DNA from: Hyphodiscus hymeniophilus
Taxonomy: Eukaryota > Ascomycota > Leotiomycetes > Helotiales > Hyphodiscaceae
Length of the DNA: 64,000 nt
Direction: 5' to 3'
NCBI GenBank assembly: GCA_016508695.1
Contig: VNKQ01000014.1
Location: 1,550,001-1,614,000 of the forward strand
Every line of letters begins with the position of its first letter. Positions within the stretch are counted from its first letter, which is position 1. A model generated the notes under the pieces. That model did not search any database, was not told where the DNA came from, and saw nothing but the letters and a program-made list of their open reading frames with translations. Positions 46,453 through 58,644 of the stretch are shown piece after piece. Position numbers and translations under genes: made by a program.

Positions 46453-48120
46453 TTAGAGATTTCTTCGCGAGACACGAATTGGCATCGGGCCAGGCGAGCA
46501 AGTCACAGCTTCGGAATACGAAAGCTCCCACTTAGGGGTGGGAAGAGCAAAGTCGTAACGATGAACCAGCGATGCAATCAACATTTGTTGCTCCATGTAT
46601 GTAATATTTCTCCCAATACAGCCCCGCGCGCCAGTACTAAAAGGGAGAAAACTTTGTTGAATCTCCTTGGCATCATCTTCTAGCCATCGCTCAGGTTTAT
46701 AGGTGTCGGGATTGGGGAAGGCGACGGGGTTACGGTGGAGTGTATACGTGGGGCAGAGGACGGTTGTATTACCCGCAATCCACTCTCCCATGATGTCTTG
46801 ACCTTGTGGAGGGGTTACCCGTGGTGTGGTTGTGGCGCTAGGAGGATGGAGTCGTAGACTTTCATCCAGGCAAGCTTTCAGGTACGGCAGGTACTTGACC
46901 TTATCGAAGGGCGCAACAATATCCTCATCGGTAAGAGCTTCATCGACCTCCTTGCGCAATTTTGCCAGGCATTTTGGGTTTTTAATGAGAAGATAGAGGC
47001 AGTTGGTGAGCGCGATGCCGGTAGTGTCACTGCCTGCGTTCAGCATGACTGCACATTCTGCAATGATTTCTCCCAAGGGAAGCATATTCATGGATCCGCC
47101 TCTACCTTCAAGTAGAGACGTAAAGAAGTCGTCCAGCTTCTCGCCAGCGAGATAGCGATCAAGTCTTCGCTTGCATAGCGTGGCAACGATATTACCGTAG
47201 TTCTCGCCAGCCTTCCACCGTGGATGCCAAGATGTCATTGTCTTGATGGTGTCGTACCATCGAGGCAGCCAAGCGAATACCATGTGAATTGTATGGCCCC
47301 TCCAGAGAGAATCGCGGAAGTGACACTGGTACATCTTACCATTGGCGTCTTGCACCTCTATGAGATCATCCCCCTTTTCCAAAAGGCGAAGATTGGCGCT
47401 GAGGCCAATATCGTTGATAATATCGATGGTAAACAAGTTCATCCAACGGCGGTGGTCGAGCGATGGAGTGTCGGATTGAAAAGACTCCTTTGCTTTTGGG
47501 CAGTGCTGGTCGTACTGATTGAGCAGGGCCTGAATCCGACTGACAACTTTGTCTTCCCATCTAACAACAGTCGTAAGAGCGTATCCAGCGGCTAGGATCC
47601 GTCGCTTCCGAGAATGCTCGGCTTTGTCACGCGTGTCCGCCAGATGGCGATGTGCGCCAGCCCCTGAATCGTAGTAGGCGTCTTTTATTGCAACTGAACC
47701 GTGTCCGTATATGGCTTGAGCCGCGCGAGGATCGTTGAACGACAAAGCATTGGGGCCGATGCGGACAATTGGAGTATTGCGGTGCGTCTTGTGCAAGACG
47801 ACATACCGCTGGAGGCGGATTGAAGCCCAAATCCACGGAAGGTAGGTGATACCTGCCAGAGGGCTGAGGTTTTGGAAGCGTTTCAGGCATTTGGCATCGC
47901 GCAAATAGTCGAAGACGAGCAAGGCACAGTATGCCAAGGGCATCGTCAGGGATGCTCCGAGAGCAATTAAGATGAGTATCATGGTTGAAAAAGGAACCGC
48001 CGCGGTATCTGATGGATGATCTTGATGGGAAATACAAGTGCTATATAATGCTGCTGGACGTCGTGCTGCCACCGCTAGCCCCGGTAGTCCAAAGACGAAT
48101 TCTTCCAGGAGAGAAAACAT
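46453..48120 (-). CDS. Cytochrome P450 monooxygenase
   Basis: Single exon, 555 residues from the ATG at 48120. The ATG at 47982 (MILILIALGASL) starts exactly at the membrane anchor and may be the true start, giving 509 residues. P450 signatures: I-helix AGSDTTGIALTN, K-helix ESLRLHPP (ExxR), PERWLEDD (PERF motif) and heme loop FSTGARGCIGRN with Cys501. The general look is that of fungal benzoate-4-monooxygenase-type (pisatin demethylase-like) microsomal P450s. It is divergently paired with a P450 reductase over 438 bp, a strong hint that both are induced together. Intron-free, unlike the neighbouring transporter and regulator genes. Substrate unknown. Confidence 0.92.
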   Translation of the reverse strand: MFSLLEEFVFGLPGLAVAARRPAALYSTCISHQDHPSDTAAVPFSTMILILIALGASLTMPLAYCALLVFDYLRDAKCLKRFQNLSPLAGITYLPWIWASIRLQRYVVLHKTHRNTPIVRIGPNALSFNDPRAAQAIYGHGSVAIKDAYYDSGAGAHRHLADTRDKAEHSRKRRILAAGYALTTVVRWEDKVVSRIQALLNQYDQHCPKAKESFQSDTPSLDHRRWMNLFTIDIINDIGLSANLRLLEKGDDLIEVQDANGKMYQCHFRDSLWRGHTIHMVFAWLPRWYDTIKTMTSWHPRWKAGENYGNIVATLCKRRLDRYLAGEKLDDFFTSLLEGRGGSMNMLPLGEIIAECAVMLNAGSDTTGIALTNCLYLLIKNPKCLAKLRKEVDEALTDEDIVAPFDKVKYLPYLKACLDESLRLHPPSATTTPRVTPPQGQDIMGEWIAGNTTVLCPTYTLHRNPVAFPNPDTYKPERWLEDDAKEIQQSFLPFSTGARGCIGRNITYMEQQMLIASLVHRYDFALPTPKWELSYSEAVTCSPGPMPIRVSRRNL

Positions 48121-48558
48121 GTTTCCAGCCGAGCGTCCTTGGAAGCAGAATTTCCTCCTTCGGAACGTTGCCGCTCCACTCTCTGACTGACATTCTTCTG
48201 AGTACTCGAAGTGCTACAAAATGCTAATATCGTCACGTTGTCACTACCCGCCATTGTCATTTAAAGGCGCTGTAAATGCTTTTCAAAAAGAAAACTTGTC
48301 TTTGGCCAAGCGTCTCGATTTGGCAACTCGGCATTCATTCTTGAAAGCAAAGTTTCCCTTTCCGGAAAGTTGCCACATCGGGAATAAAACGACAAGTGTG
48401 CATGATTATACTACTAGTATACTTCTTCAAGAAATGTAGAGAAGAAGTATAGGTCGTCTTCCGACACACAATGTGGTTGAATGGCCGAGGCTATAAAGAC
48501 ACTGAGCCGACTCATGAGCATCGACGTAGGAGGTACTTGATAACATTAATCAGTCCGC
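48121..48558. promoter_or_regulatory. Bidirectional promoter of P450 and P450 reductase
   Basis: 438 bp between two divergent start codons. It contains the palindrome ctttccggaaag (48358-48369), a 12-bp perfect inverted repeat centred on CCGG that could bind a Zn2Cys6 dimer (inference). Confidence 0.5.
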
Positions 48559-50750
48559 ATGGAAGAATATATCACTTTCGCGCGGTCAGCGCAATTTGGG
48601 CATGAGGACGTCCTGGCATTGACTTTCGCAGCACTGGCGTTCTTCTTTATATTCTTGCAACCCCAGTCTAAACAACAGCGCGTCCTCAACCGCGAGCTCA
48701 ATAGTATCCCGCAGGCTGCACTTGTGCACAACCCGCAAGCAATCGTGAAAACCAATGGGCGAAATGTGTGCGATACGCTGATGTCTCCGGTAAGATTCCC
48801 AAGTTTAGTTGAAAGCGTAACTAACCAGCTCTTCAATCCTAGCATCCTGCCGCTGTAGTCTTCTGGGGCTCCCAAGGAGGCACTGCCGAGGCGCTTGCCT
48901 CTCGTCTTGCTTCACATCTTAGCACAAACCTCTCTATCTGCGCAACTGCTGCGAACTTGGATGATTACGACCACCAACATTTGAATGCTATCCCGCCCCA
49001 AGCTTTGGTCGCATTCGTGCTTGCGACCTATGGAGATGGAGATCCTCCAGACAACGCCCAGGGTTTCTTAACACACCTTCGTACCTGCCAGGTACAGGGG
49101 CAGCGCCTCGAAAATTTGCGCTATATCGCGTTCGGACTGGGGAACACGTATTATCAGCACTATAACAAAGTGGCGAAAGACGTTGACTACTTGCTAAGTA
49201 CTCTGGGTGCGACACGAATTGGCCCTCTTGGGTTGGGCAATGACTGCAGAGGCACAACGGAGGAGGAATTCTTTGCTTGGAAGGAGAGCATCGACCAAAC
49301 TTTGGTGCAGACTTTAGGTGTACAAGCGGTAGCCCGGCCTTACAAACCACAGATTCAAGTTCAGACAGTGCAGGACGTTCCGGACATGAGTATCGTGTAT
49401 CAAGGTGAGCCTCATGCATCATACCTTAGGTCTCCACTCGGTACAACTCAGCCAGGGTCAGTCGCACCAGTGATCCTTCCAGTAACCTATGCGCGAGAGC
49501 TCAGCCAGAAGGGAAAGCGAGAGTGTGTGCACCTGGAATTTGGTCTAGACCAGCTTCCTGGTGTCCGATACGAGACCGGTGACTACCTCAGAATATGGCC
49601 GATTAATCCTGAAGCAGAGGTGGAACAGCTTTTGAAGGTGCTGGGTCTGTGGGAGCAGCGTGAAAATGTTATCAGTGTTACCTCACTGTCCGAAGGACTA
49701 CAAAACAAAATACGTGTTCCAACTCCAACGACCGTCGAAGCCCTCTTCCGCTTTTACCTGGATATCTGCGGACCAGTATCTCGTGATTTCTTGAGCGGGT
49801 TTACCGCCTTTCTCACTGACTCCGAATCAAAGCAAAGGCTCGAGGATTCCACTGGCGATGCCGGGGTTTTTCGGCGAGATGTGACCGAGAAAAGCCTCAC
49901 ACTATCAACGCTTTTGCAAAACCTCGTCCCACAACACAGTCCCTTGCCCGTTCCGCTCTCGTATTTCCTCGAGAAAATGAAAAGGTTGCAGCCAAGAAGC
50001 TATTCGATTTCTTCTTCAAGTCTTGTCGAGCCTAATCGAATTGTCGTAACTGCGCAAGTTCTAGGCGACGAGGCACCGGAGTCGCACCTCACGGGAGTCT
50101 TCACGGGCGTCACGACGCACTATCTCCTACAGCTTAAGAATGAATGGTGCCAAAAGGCAGGACACTGTGAGGAGATACCACAGCTTCCTTATGCTACATT
50201 TGGCCCCCGAGGGATGTTGCAAGGAGTCCAAGCATTTTGCCAAATTCGACGTAGTCGATTCAAGCTTCCGGTGAATCCTAAAGTACCTATCATCATGATC
50301 GGTACCGGGACTGGGGTGGCACCTTTCCGGGCCTTTGTCCAAGAGCGCGTGCTGTTAAAGTTGCAAGGCGTAGCTTTGGGCACGGCAAGCCTGATTGTTG
50401 GCCATCGATGTGCGAACGAGGACTTCTACTACCACGATGAGTGGTCCAAAGCTGAGAAAGTGCTTGGTGAGAGCTTCCAGCTTCATACCGCTTTCTCAAG
50501 ATGTGAACCACATGAATATGTTCAGGACGTGCTGAAGAAAAACATTGATATGGTGCTCGATGTGCTGACGGAGGATTCGCACGGCGTCGCCTACATCTGT
50601 GGTTCATCTGCTATGGCAAACGGTGTGAAAGCATGCTTAAAGGAAGGGTGGGCTCAAAAGCAACTAGAAAAGCCGGATGCCGTGATAGCCGACAACTGGT
50701 GGTCGGAATTAAAACAAGGCAAAAGAGTCATAGAGGACTCGTGGGGCTGA
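48559..50750 (+). CDS. NADPH-cytochrome P450 reductase
   Basis: Two exons, 48559..48789 and 48843..50750, intron 48790-48842 (53 nt), 712 residues. An N-terminal anchor (VLALTFAALAFFFIFLQP) is followed by the flavodoxin-like FMN domain with VVFWGSQGGTAEALA, FVLATYGDGDPPDNA and YIAFGLGNTYYQHYN. Next come the connecting domain, the FAD motif LQPRSYSISSS and NADPH-binding IMIGTGTGVAPFRAF, VAYICGSSAMANGV and DNWW near the C-terminus. It transfers electrons from NADPH through FAD and FMN to microsomal P450s. Some core residues differ from the usual fungal enzyme, so this is probably an extra, cluster-linked paralog rather than the housekeeping CPR (inference). Confidence 0.93.
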
Positions 50751-51433
50751 AATTGTCAGTTGTGAGACATTGTTCAAATAATTGATAAGCCATACCAGCT
50801 TTGTAACCTTTCATTATTTGTGGTAATTGTCAGTCTTTCCGAATTTGTCCCACAGTGCTGTATCATCCTCCGATATTATGGGGGAACAGCTTCTCCTTTA
50901 AACCGTATGTCCAAAACCAAGTATGGGTCACTCACATATGGTCTATTGATTGCTTGGGTTGATTACGCCGATACCATGTTGATATACCCTGTAGGTGCCC
51001 CAGCCCCAGTTTGAACCACCCGAACTGTTTTGTTTGCGCGCTGTCCTTGCTAGATAGCGATACTCATCGAATCTTGTACGCTACTGTGATCATCTTACAA
51101 CTATTTTTGTTGATGACAACAATGACTCCATTGTAGAGCTCAGTTGCTTTATAGAGGCTGGGGTATAAGTCGACAGGCGGAAGGGGGTTCTCTTTGGCAG
51201 GCTCCTGCCAAAAATCGAGGTTGAATGAGCCGGTTATCGACCGCGACATCCGAAATTTCTTTTCCACATGCCAAGACGGGAGTGGAACTTCACGGCCTGT
51301 CAAATCTTTTTTTGGCGAGCAAAGAAGACCTCGGCTACGAAACTCAAATGGCGTTATAAAATTTCGCATATATTAATGTCGATAATTCAGTGCTTCTCGT
51401 ACTATCCACCACTCCACAAAATGGATCGAAATA
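50751..51433. other. Intergenic, convergent 3' flanks
   Basis: No supported gene in about 680 bp. Confidence 0.5.
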
Positions 51434-53560
51434 TCAAGAACGTACAAGATTCCAGTGCTCACGTAGGGTATCTTCGTTAACGTCATTTGACCATGCATTC
51501 TCTCGCTCGGTGAGCTTTAGCACCTCGAGCAACTGCACTTTTTCCGCTGGATTGTCGAACCACGCCCCGCCTATATCGAGAGCTTTTAGCACTATGCTTT
51601 CACTTGCGAGATGTAAACAAACGTAGAATTTACATTTGGTGATCACAAGGCATGCAATGACGCGGCCAACTGGACACGGATTATACCATGCCGTCCCACA
51701 TAGGGACCTGACGTGGGTTTGTATTTCGATCTAGGGGAAGAATCGTCAACACAGCGTTCTAAAACGGTCATATTTATGTTCCCGTTGGTGGCAGGACTCT
51801 TACCTCCATCGCCTTTTGCCGAGTCATGGCTTGGGGTCCCATTCTTTGACGGTTTGGCTCGTAAATCGTCAGCAAGAGGAGGGACAGCCGACAGTATACG
51901 AACCCTGTTACTTCAGAATATCAGACAATTCAGCCCTTCAACCAGATGCAGCCAAGACTTACGACACGGGTCCATAGCGAAGCGAATTTCAGGAAAGAAC
52001 TGCCCAGCAGCTTCATCACGCTCACCTTGGTAAAGTGGTGTAAATTCTGTTGGGCTCTGGCCAATCCAATCTGTAATCTTCTGTTGTAGCCCATTATAGA
52101 CTTTTGTTGATGTGTTATCAGGACCGAAACAAAAGCCTGCGACTTCGCCAGCTAACGCCGTTGCTCGCTTTGTCCACGAGTACAGATCCGTAGCATCTGA
52201 TACATAGCTCAGATAACCTCCTTGAAGGTCCGTTCTTGGAGGACTCTGATGGACTATGGCACTATACACATCCTGTCGTTGATGGATCCAGTATGCAGCA
52301 CGTCCCAATTTGGAGGATTCTCCGTGCCCCTCTTGTGCAATCTCGATAAAAACATGGCCTCCAAGCAGGTGATTCTCGGTATCATAGCCATCGCGAAGGG
52401 CTGAAATCGCATTTAGCCCAAGATCACTTGCTCATCATTGCAGTAGGGGGTTTACCTTTCGCTTCCTCGTATAGGCGTAAAATAACTGTTGACGCAAGCA
52501 CAGCGCCATCGGCAATTACATTCCGATCGCGCAACAATAAAAGGAGGATAGTTACAGCCGCCTCGTGAAACTTTTCTGCATCTTCATCGACTGATCGCTG
52601 CGCGTGGGAGAGATGAAATGCTGACAAAGCCAAAATTGAGAAGCGCAAGAGAGGACAAAAAGGCGCCAGACGTGTGACTTCTCCCGCAAAGTTTGGATCT
52701 GTCAGGTCCAGCCTAATTTCATCAACATAGGACCTCAACTTGGTGGGCAATTTGTACAATCTCACCATTGACTTCCCAAAGCAGACTTGAAGTGTTGCAA
52801 GAGTATTACTTCTTTGCGGTCCAGCAATGGTATGGTAGAGGGTGGCGTGTACAAACTGCAGGGAACTGCATGTCTTTCGTTTCCTCCAGGACTATTGCGA
52901 GGTAGTATTGCATTGATGACTTCCTGGGTTACACATTCTACAAGGTCGTGAGGGGCGGTTTCTGAACCAGGGGAGCCGAGCAAATTGGGCAGGCAGGGCT
53001 CGAAGGCGCTAAGATCCATATGCTCACTGCGTTTTAGATGAATGTCCTCAAATAAACCATGAGCTGGGGTTTCTGCTGTTTGAGATGCTGATTCGCTAAG
53101 GCGAAGACCTTGGTCGTCGTCTAGGGTATCGGCATGGGCTGTTTCGGCTGCAGCCTTAACTCGAGCTATGGTGTCAGGTTTGATCCAATAAAGGTGTGAT
53201 ACATATGATACCTACTGTCGTCTGCCCGGCCATGAGCAATTAACAAACCGTTTGAGCGCTTATTTGTCCCTGGTGCAGACTCAGATTGAGTGAACGCCCG
53301 TCGTGCTGCAAAGCGAACATTGAAGTATGGAACACATTTTCGGTGATTTCGAACACAATGTGTACAGCTAGGTTTTGCATTATCGCCTGTGTCTTATCAT
53401 TAGCCTGTCGAAGATTGGCTAGACTTGATATCTGGACAATACAGGCAATATGCCGTACGCGGCAACTTTGGCTAAAGAACTGATTAGCAAATATGGCAGC
53501 TGCACGTGAGTCGCTAGCCTACCAAGATATTCGTTGACGTGAGGAACTATCACGAGGCAT
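51434..53560 (-). CDS. Zn2Cys6 fungal transcription factor (ARCA-like)
   Basis: Eight exons, complement(51434..51730, 51804..51910, 51963..52400, 52456..52712, 52766..53165, 53216..53386, 53443..53471, 53523..53560), introns 50-73 nt, 578 residues. Splicing builds an intact binuclear cluster spread over exons 1-3: Cys13, 16, 23, 30, 33 and 40 (C-x2-C-x6-C-x6-C-x2-C-x6-C) with CRVRHIACDN. Exon 2 is only 29 nt. The linker reads RRAFTQSESAPG. The middle domain has LAPFCPLLRFSILALSAFHL, STVILRLYEE, NHLLGGHVFI and GRAAYWIHQRQDVY, typical of ARCA-like regulators. It sits divergent to the sugar-type transporter over 502 bp, so it probably controls that gene and its neighbours. Confidence 0.88.
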
Positions 53561-54062
53561 GCCGTAGGAGAACCACGACGCAGGATGAGGAGCACAGGGT
53601 TGGAAGAGCTCAACCCAGAAAAAGGCTTTCTTAAGAAGGCAAGTTGTCGGAAGTAGCATGTTCTAGGCGATTACTAGCGCGATCACTACGGATCAGCACT
53701 AGCTGTCTTTCCAGTTTAGCTCTTACCCGCTTTAGGAAAGTTCCTCTTTTGGGAAAGCTTCGCTAAGCCGTGTCTTCACCAATCAATCTAGACCAGAAAC
53801 AAATGAGGGGCACCCCGCTCCTCCAGCTTTTTGAATGGGGTATTGACTAGTTAATAAAATCTAGTTTCTCAATCAAGCAGAGAATCGGGGCCTTGCTAAA
53901 CCCGTCTTGGAATTGGCACGCACGACCGGCTTGGCTTTCTTGACACTGAATCATGTATATATATATAAGTTGTCTCTCCCTATCTCTTGTCAGTCTTCAA
54001 GTTCTCAACTGTTCATTTCTTTGCAACATCACAGAGTCGTCTCCCAAAGAATTTAATCCACT
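53561..54062. promoter_or_regulatory. Divergent promoter between regulator and transporter
   Basis: 502 bp. It contains a long TATA tract (tatatatatataa, 53956-53968), about 95 bp before the transporter ATG and well placed as its TATA box. Confidence 0.6.
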
Positions 54063-55999
54063 ATGGGTCTGATCCCACGCCGCCCAGCCGACGAGCCCGG
54101 CTCTACATGGTGCGTCTTCATCACTCCATTGACCTCTACGGTGCTCAACTTGACAATTTATCTAGGCCTGTAGCTTTTGGCTTCTTCGTTTCTATAGGAG
54201 GTATTCTATTTGGTGAGTACAGATGTAGCTCCATAGAGAACCGCAATACAGAACGGAAGTCTGACCTCCCTGCTATAGGATACGACACAGGCACTATCGC
54301 CGGAATCTTGGCAATGCCTTTTTGGAAAACAGAATTTGCTACGTCTGGAGAGCTTGAACCCTCATCTAGTCAAACGTCCCTGATAGTCTCCATTCTCTCT
54401 GCTGGGTAAGCCTATCATCTGAGCATTAACACAAAGCTTTCAGAGCTAAATCTACAAACCTCCACTAGCACTTTTGTGGGCGCCCTTCTTTCTGCCCCTC
54501 TTGCGGACGTCCTTGGACGACGCTGGGCTATTGCCGTCTCTTGCACAATAGTATTCAATCTTGGCGTTGTTTTGCAGACGATTTCCACTAGTCAACCATT
54601 ATTCATCGCTGGGCGGTTCTTCGCTGGTGCGGGAGTTGGTCTTGTCTCTGCTCAGGTTCCACTGTAAGCTAGCCCGATGCTATAAATCTCGATTATTTTA
54701 CTCAAGAACCCGCAGTTACCAGTCTGAAACAATGCCCAGATGGATTCGCGGAGCTGTTGTTGGCAGCTACCAGCTTTGCATAAATGTGGGGCTCTTCATA
54801 GCCGCCCTCATTGAGTATAGAACTCACAGCTTGAACAACACTGGATCATACCGCATCCCCATTGGGGTCCAATTCTTATGGTCTATCACCTTGGTAGGTC
54901 ACCGGCCACTCTTCTCATTCCAATATAGGTCATTTAGCTGACGTGCCAAGGCAACGGGTGTCATCTTTTTTCCTGAGACGCCTCGCTGGCTGATCAAGCA
55001 GGACCGTTATGCAGATGCAGCTAAATCTCTATCTCGACTTCGTCGCTTACCGCCCGATCATGCCGCCGTAATCAAGGAGCTGGATGAGGTAAAGTTCAGT
55101 CACGAGTACGAGAAAACTTTGGGCGACTCATCTTATTTGACCTGCTTCAAAGGATCCATCGGCAAGAGACTTCTCATGGGATGCGCTCTACAGGCATTGC
55201 AACAGTTGTCAGGTATCAACTTTATCTTCTACTACGGCACCAACTACTTCAAGCAGGCTGGGTTCCAAAACAATCCGTACGCGATTCAGATAATACTCAC
55301 AGCCGTGAGTATTGTAAGCATCCTTCCAGGTTTGCTCTTGATAGACAAAGCTGGTCGACGCACGATCCTTCTCATCGGTTCAATCGGCATGACCATTACT
55401 CAAATCATTATCGCCACCATTGGAACAGTCATTATAGATCCCGGAATGACGAGTTCTAACCCGAATCTGGCTGCGCAGCGAGCCAACATAGCTTTCGTGT
55501 GCTTTTACGTATTTTTCTTCGAAATGAGTTGGGGTCCTTGTGCCTGGATTGTGACTGGAGAGGTAAACCATGCTCATCCTAATTATCTTTTAGTGAAGCT
55601 TTACCTTACTAACCAACCCTCCAGATGTTTCCGCTCAAAGTCCGTGCTAGGTGCTTGTCCATTACGACTGCTTCGAATTGGCTTCTCAATTTCGTAATTG
55701 CATTTGTAACGCCGTATATGACAGATTCGCAGTACGGCGATCTCAAGTCGAAAGTGTTCTACGTTTGGCTTGTGTTCTGCGCGATTGGTATTTTCTTTGT
55801 GTACTTTTGCATCTACGAGACCAAGAACCTTACACTTGAGCAAGTGGATGAGCTATTCTTGAACGTTAACAAGGCGTGGAAGTCAAAGCTTTTCGTACCA
55901 TCTGCGGATATGAGTTTGGATAATGTAACAGATGAGATGATGTTGGAGAGGTCTAAAGGAAAGCTGCCTGCGGAAGTAGTACAGATCGAGAAAAAATAG
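54063..55999 (+). CDS. MFS sugar transporter (SP family)
   Basis: Seven exons: 54063..54109, 54166..54212, 54279..54405, 54469..54663, 54716..54893, 54951..55562, 55625..55999; introns 52-66 nt; 526 residues, normal for 12-helix sugar porters. Motifs: FVSIGGILFGYDTGTIAGIL (helix 1), ADVLGRRWAI, GRFFAGAGVGLVSAQVPLYQ (G-R-x-x-x-G and the PLYQSE signature), FFPETPRWLIK, QALQQLSGINFIFYYG (QLSGINxxxYY of hexose carriers), LIDKAGRRTIL and PLKVRARCLS. It imports a hexose or related polyol or acid at the plasma membrane. The start is in the 5' leader after a TATA tract, with the Zn2Cys6 gene divergent. Confidence 0.93.
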
Positions 56000-56769
56000 T
56001 GAGCTAGGCTAGGATCAACATATAAAATAGTACCTTCCCATACGTTGAGATTCTTGCACAGCTAAGCGGGTTGCCACAGGTATCTGAGAGCTACCGAACT
56101 TCGTCCGAGTGGATGCACAGGTCAATCCGCTTTCGAGATCATATCGGTTAATCGATTCGGGAAAGTGCAATCGAGAAGCCGATATTCTGAAAAGACAGGA
56201 GGATAGAAGAGAATTTGCTGGAAGGACGATTAGTGAAGAAGAGGTTGGGTTGACTACGTCTTCTTTTAATGACATGTGGCACTGAACACGTGTTTTTCTA
56301 AAGAAATCAGTTAATATCTTACGCCTTATTTGATAGTTAGTCGTTTCAACGCTGTAAGTGATCGCCAAGTCCCTTTTATAAGGTTGTTCGTTGGACCGTT
56401 CGGCTGATGTTCTTCGTCTTAAACTTTCTCAGGCCTAGCCAAATTGCAAACTCTCTGCGACTGACTGCAAACTTTTATTGCATGAGAGGACCAATCTAGG
56501 GAACCATCAATGAGCCTGTGTGTAAATGACAGGGTGGAGTGGAACTGGATGTTCTGGCCTGAGCGAGCTCAAACACAGTGAATTATAGAAAAATTGAGCC
56601 TTGGTGAGGCTAATCGACAACGTATACTCTCATAGCAGAGATTGTGGGGCATTCCTTCATATATGTATGCGTACACAGACTTGTGGAGCTACCAAGCCCC
56701 GTTCTCACCGCCATCCATGCGTAAGAGGAACTTCTCGACTTCCAAGCCAAGCCTAGATGCTATCTGACG
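56000..56769. other. Intergenic, convergent 3' flanks
   Basis: No supported gene in 770 bp. Confidence 0.5.
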
Positions 56770-58644
56770 TCAGAAGCTCGCCTCATTTGAATGCACTTTG
56801 GAGTTCCGCGTGGCTCTTCTCAACCTCTTGCCACTGAAGTAAAGCGGAATAGCCAATAAGATGGGGCCTACAGTAAATGTGGACCATACCATGAGTGGCG
56901 TCAAATACCCCGTCTTGGCCGCCAAGGGTGGAACCCAATAAGTCATCGCAAAACCAGTTGTATTCTTGACCACCGTCGCGGCTACCATGATCTCTCCCGA
57001 TACTGGCTTGTATGAATCGACCGCGTAGGCGATGGTTATAGCCGACACTGTGGTGAGGCAGAATCCGGCAATACCAAAACCAAAGATCACCATAACGGGC
57101 CATACCCACTTCCTTTCGATGGCGAGGCCACCGATTGCGGATCCGATGATCGCTAAGAAGAAAGAGGGCAGCAACGCCGGTAAACGCATCTCTGCCTCGC
57201 GTATTCCCCCATTCCTCTCCGTCAACTTTCTTGAGATCCATTCAGAAAACGGCCCTACAACAGCCATGCCCAAGAAGGCGCCGATTGCAATTCCAAAGTT
57301 TGAATATCCAACTTGCGCCGGCGTGAAGCTGTACGGAGGAGCTCGTAGCACTGGAGATTGTGCTAGATTCCAGAATAAGACCAGATTGCTCGGGCCCGCG
57401 AAGTTCAGACAGGCAAAGAATATGATCGGGTAAAAGGCAATCCGAACCGGGACAATGAGATCTTGAAGCAGAAATGTTCTCCAATGGGGATGACGCGGTT
57501 GAATGATGCTGTACTGCTTGGCCGTTGGGCGCCCTTTTTGACGTTGCGAGGGCGGGTTGTGGGTATCGACATGCTCAATCGTAGGCATTTCTTTTTCCGA
57601 TTGGATATATGTCGCTTCTACAGCAGCTGTAGAAATAGAGGTCATGAGCGCTCCATTGTCTTCGATTTCACGGTGATACTTCGTCTCAGGGACGAATATC
57701 AAGACGAGGATGAGATTGACAGCAACCAATGCCGTAGACAACCAGAAGAAGCTTCTCCAACCGTACCTGATCACCCCATCAACGAACGTTTACTAAGGGT
57801 TAGATTCATCGCAAGATCACATACCTTTGAGCAATACTTCCAGAAATAACAGGACCAATGGTTGCTCCAAGAACCCCAGCAGTGCTGCCGGGAATGGCAT
57901 TAGTATTCATAAACAAAACAGCCATCGCACACGAAACTTACAAGTATACCATGACCAACATTCCACGTTCATGCAGAAAATACATGTCTGTGATGACCTG
58001 CACCATTAATGTCTCAGACGGTGCTGCTGCAAGGCCAATGACTGCGCGTGCCGCCATGAAACTGCCGTAGGATTTCGCAACAGCTTGCCAGATGCACGTT
58101 ACCAGAAAAAGAACACCGAAAACCAAAGCGGCTGCGCGACGGCCGAAGATGTTGGAGAATGGGATAACGATGAAGTTAGTAAATCCCAGGACAATTACCG
58201 TGATACCCGTGATCAAAGGCACTTGAGCCTCTGTGAGTTGGAACGTCTCGGCGAAAAGAGGAAACATAGGAGCCATGGACAGTGCACATGTAGTAGTTAT
58301 CATTGTGTACAACGCCAGCGACACAATGCAGAGAGCTGTCAAAGAGTGAGCATTCCGATTCATGGCCCTTTGGAGCAAGGCTCACTTTTACGCAGGGTTG
58401 ACCAATTCAGAGGATCACTGGGATCAGCACTAGGATGTGGCACGAGTCTATTGAGAAAACCGTTGTCAGTTGTTATCTATAGAGCAACTACAAGAAATTC
58501 TTACATGACATCATTATCAACGTGCTGACCACTGGTAATACCGTTGCTCTTGTGCGAGAAGATATCTGTCCCAGGAACATGCTCAACTTCTGCTTGGCGT
58601 GAGTGCTCTTCCAGGGCTCGGTCCGAAGAGTATGGCGCCGACAT
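56770..58644 (-). CDS. MFS transporter, DHA1 drug/polyamine type
   Basis: Five exons, complement(56770..57766, 57825..57884, 57942..58335, 58386..58447, 58505..58644), introns 50-58 nt, 550 residues. The cytosolic N-terminus ends ADPSDPLNWSTLRK, the DPxNWS motif of fungal DHA1 carriers. Twelve helices follow, with NIFGRRAALV-type motif A (FSNIFGRRAAA), RAVIGLAAAPSETLM and TAGVLGATIGPVISG (motif C, antiporter). A long central loop (about 235-305) separates the halves. Role: proton-driven efflux of toxic or secondary compounds at the plasma membrane. Divergent from the CocE-type hydrolase over 567 bp. Confidence 0.92.
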
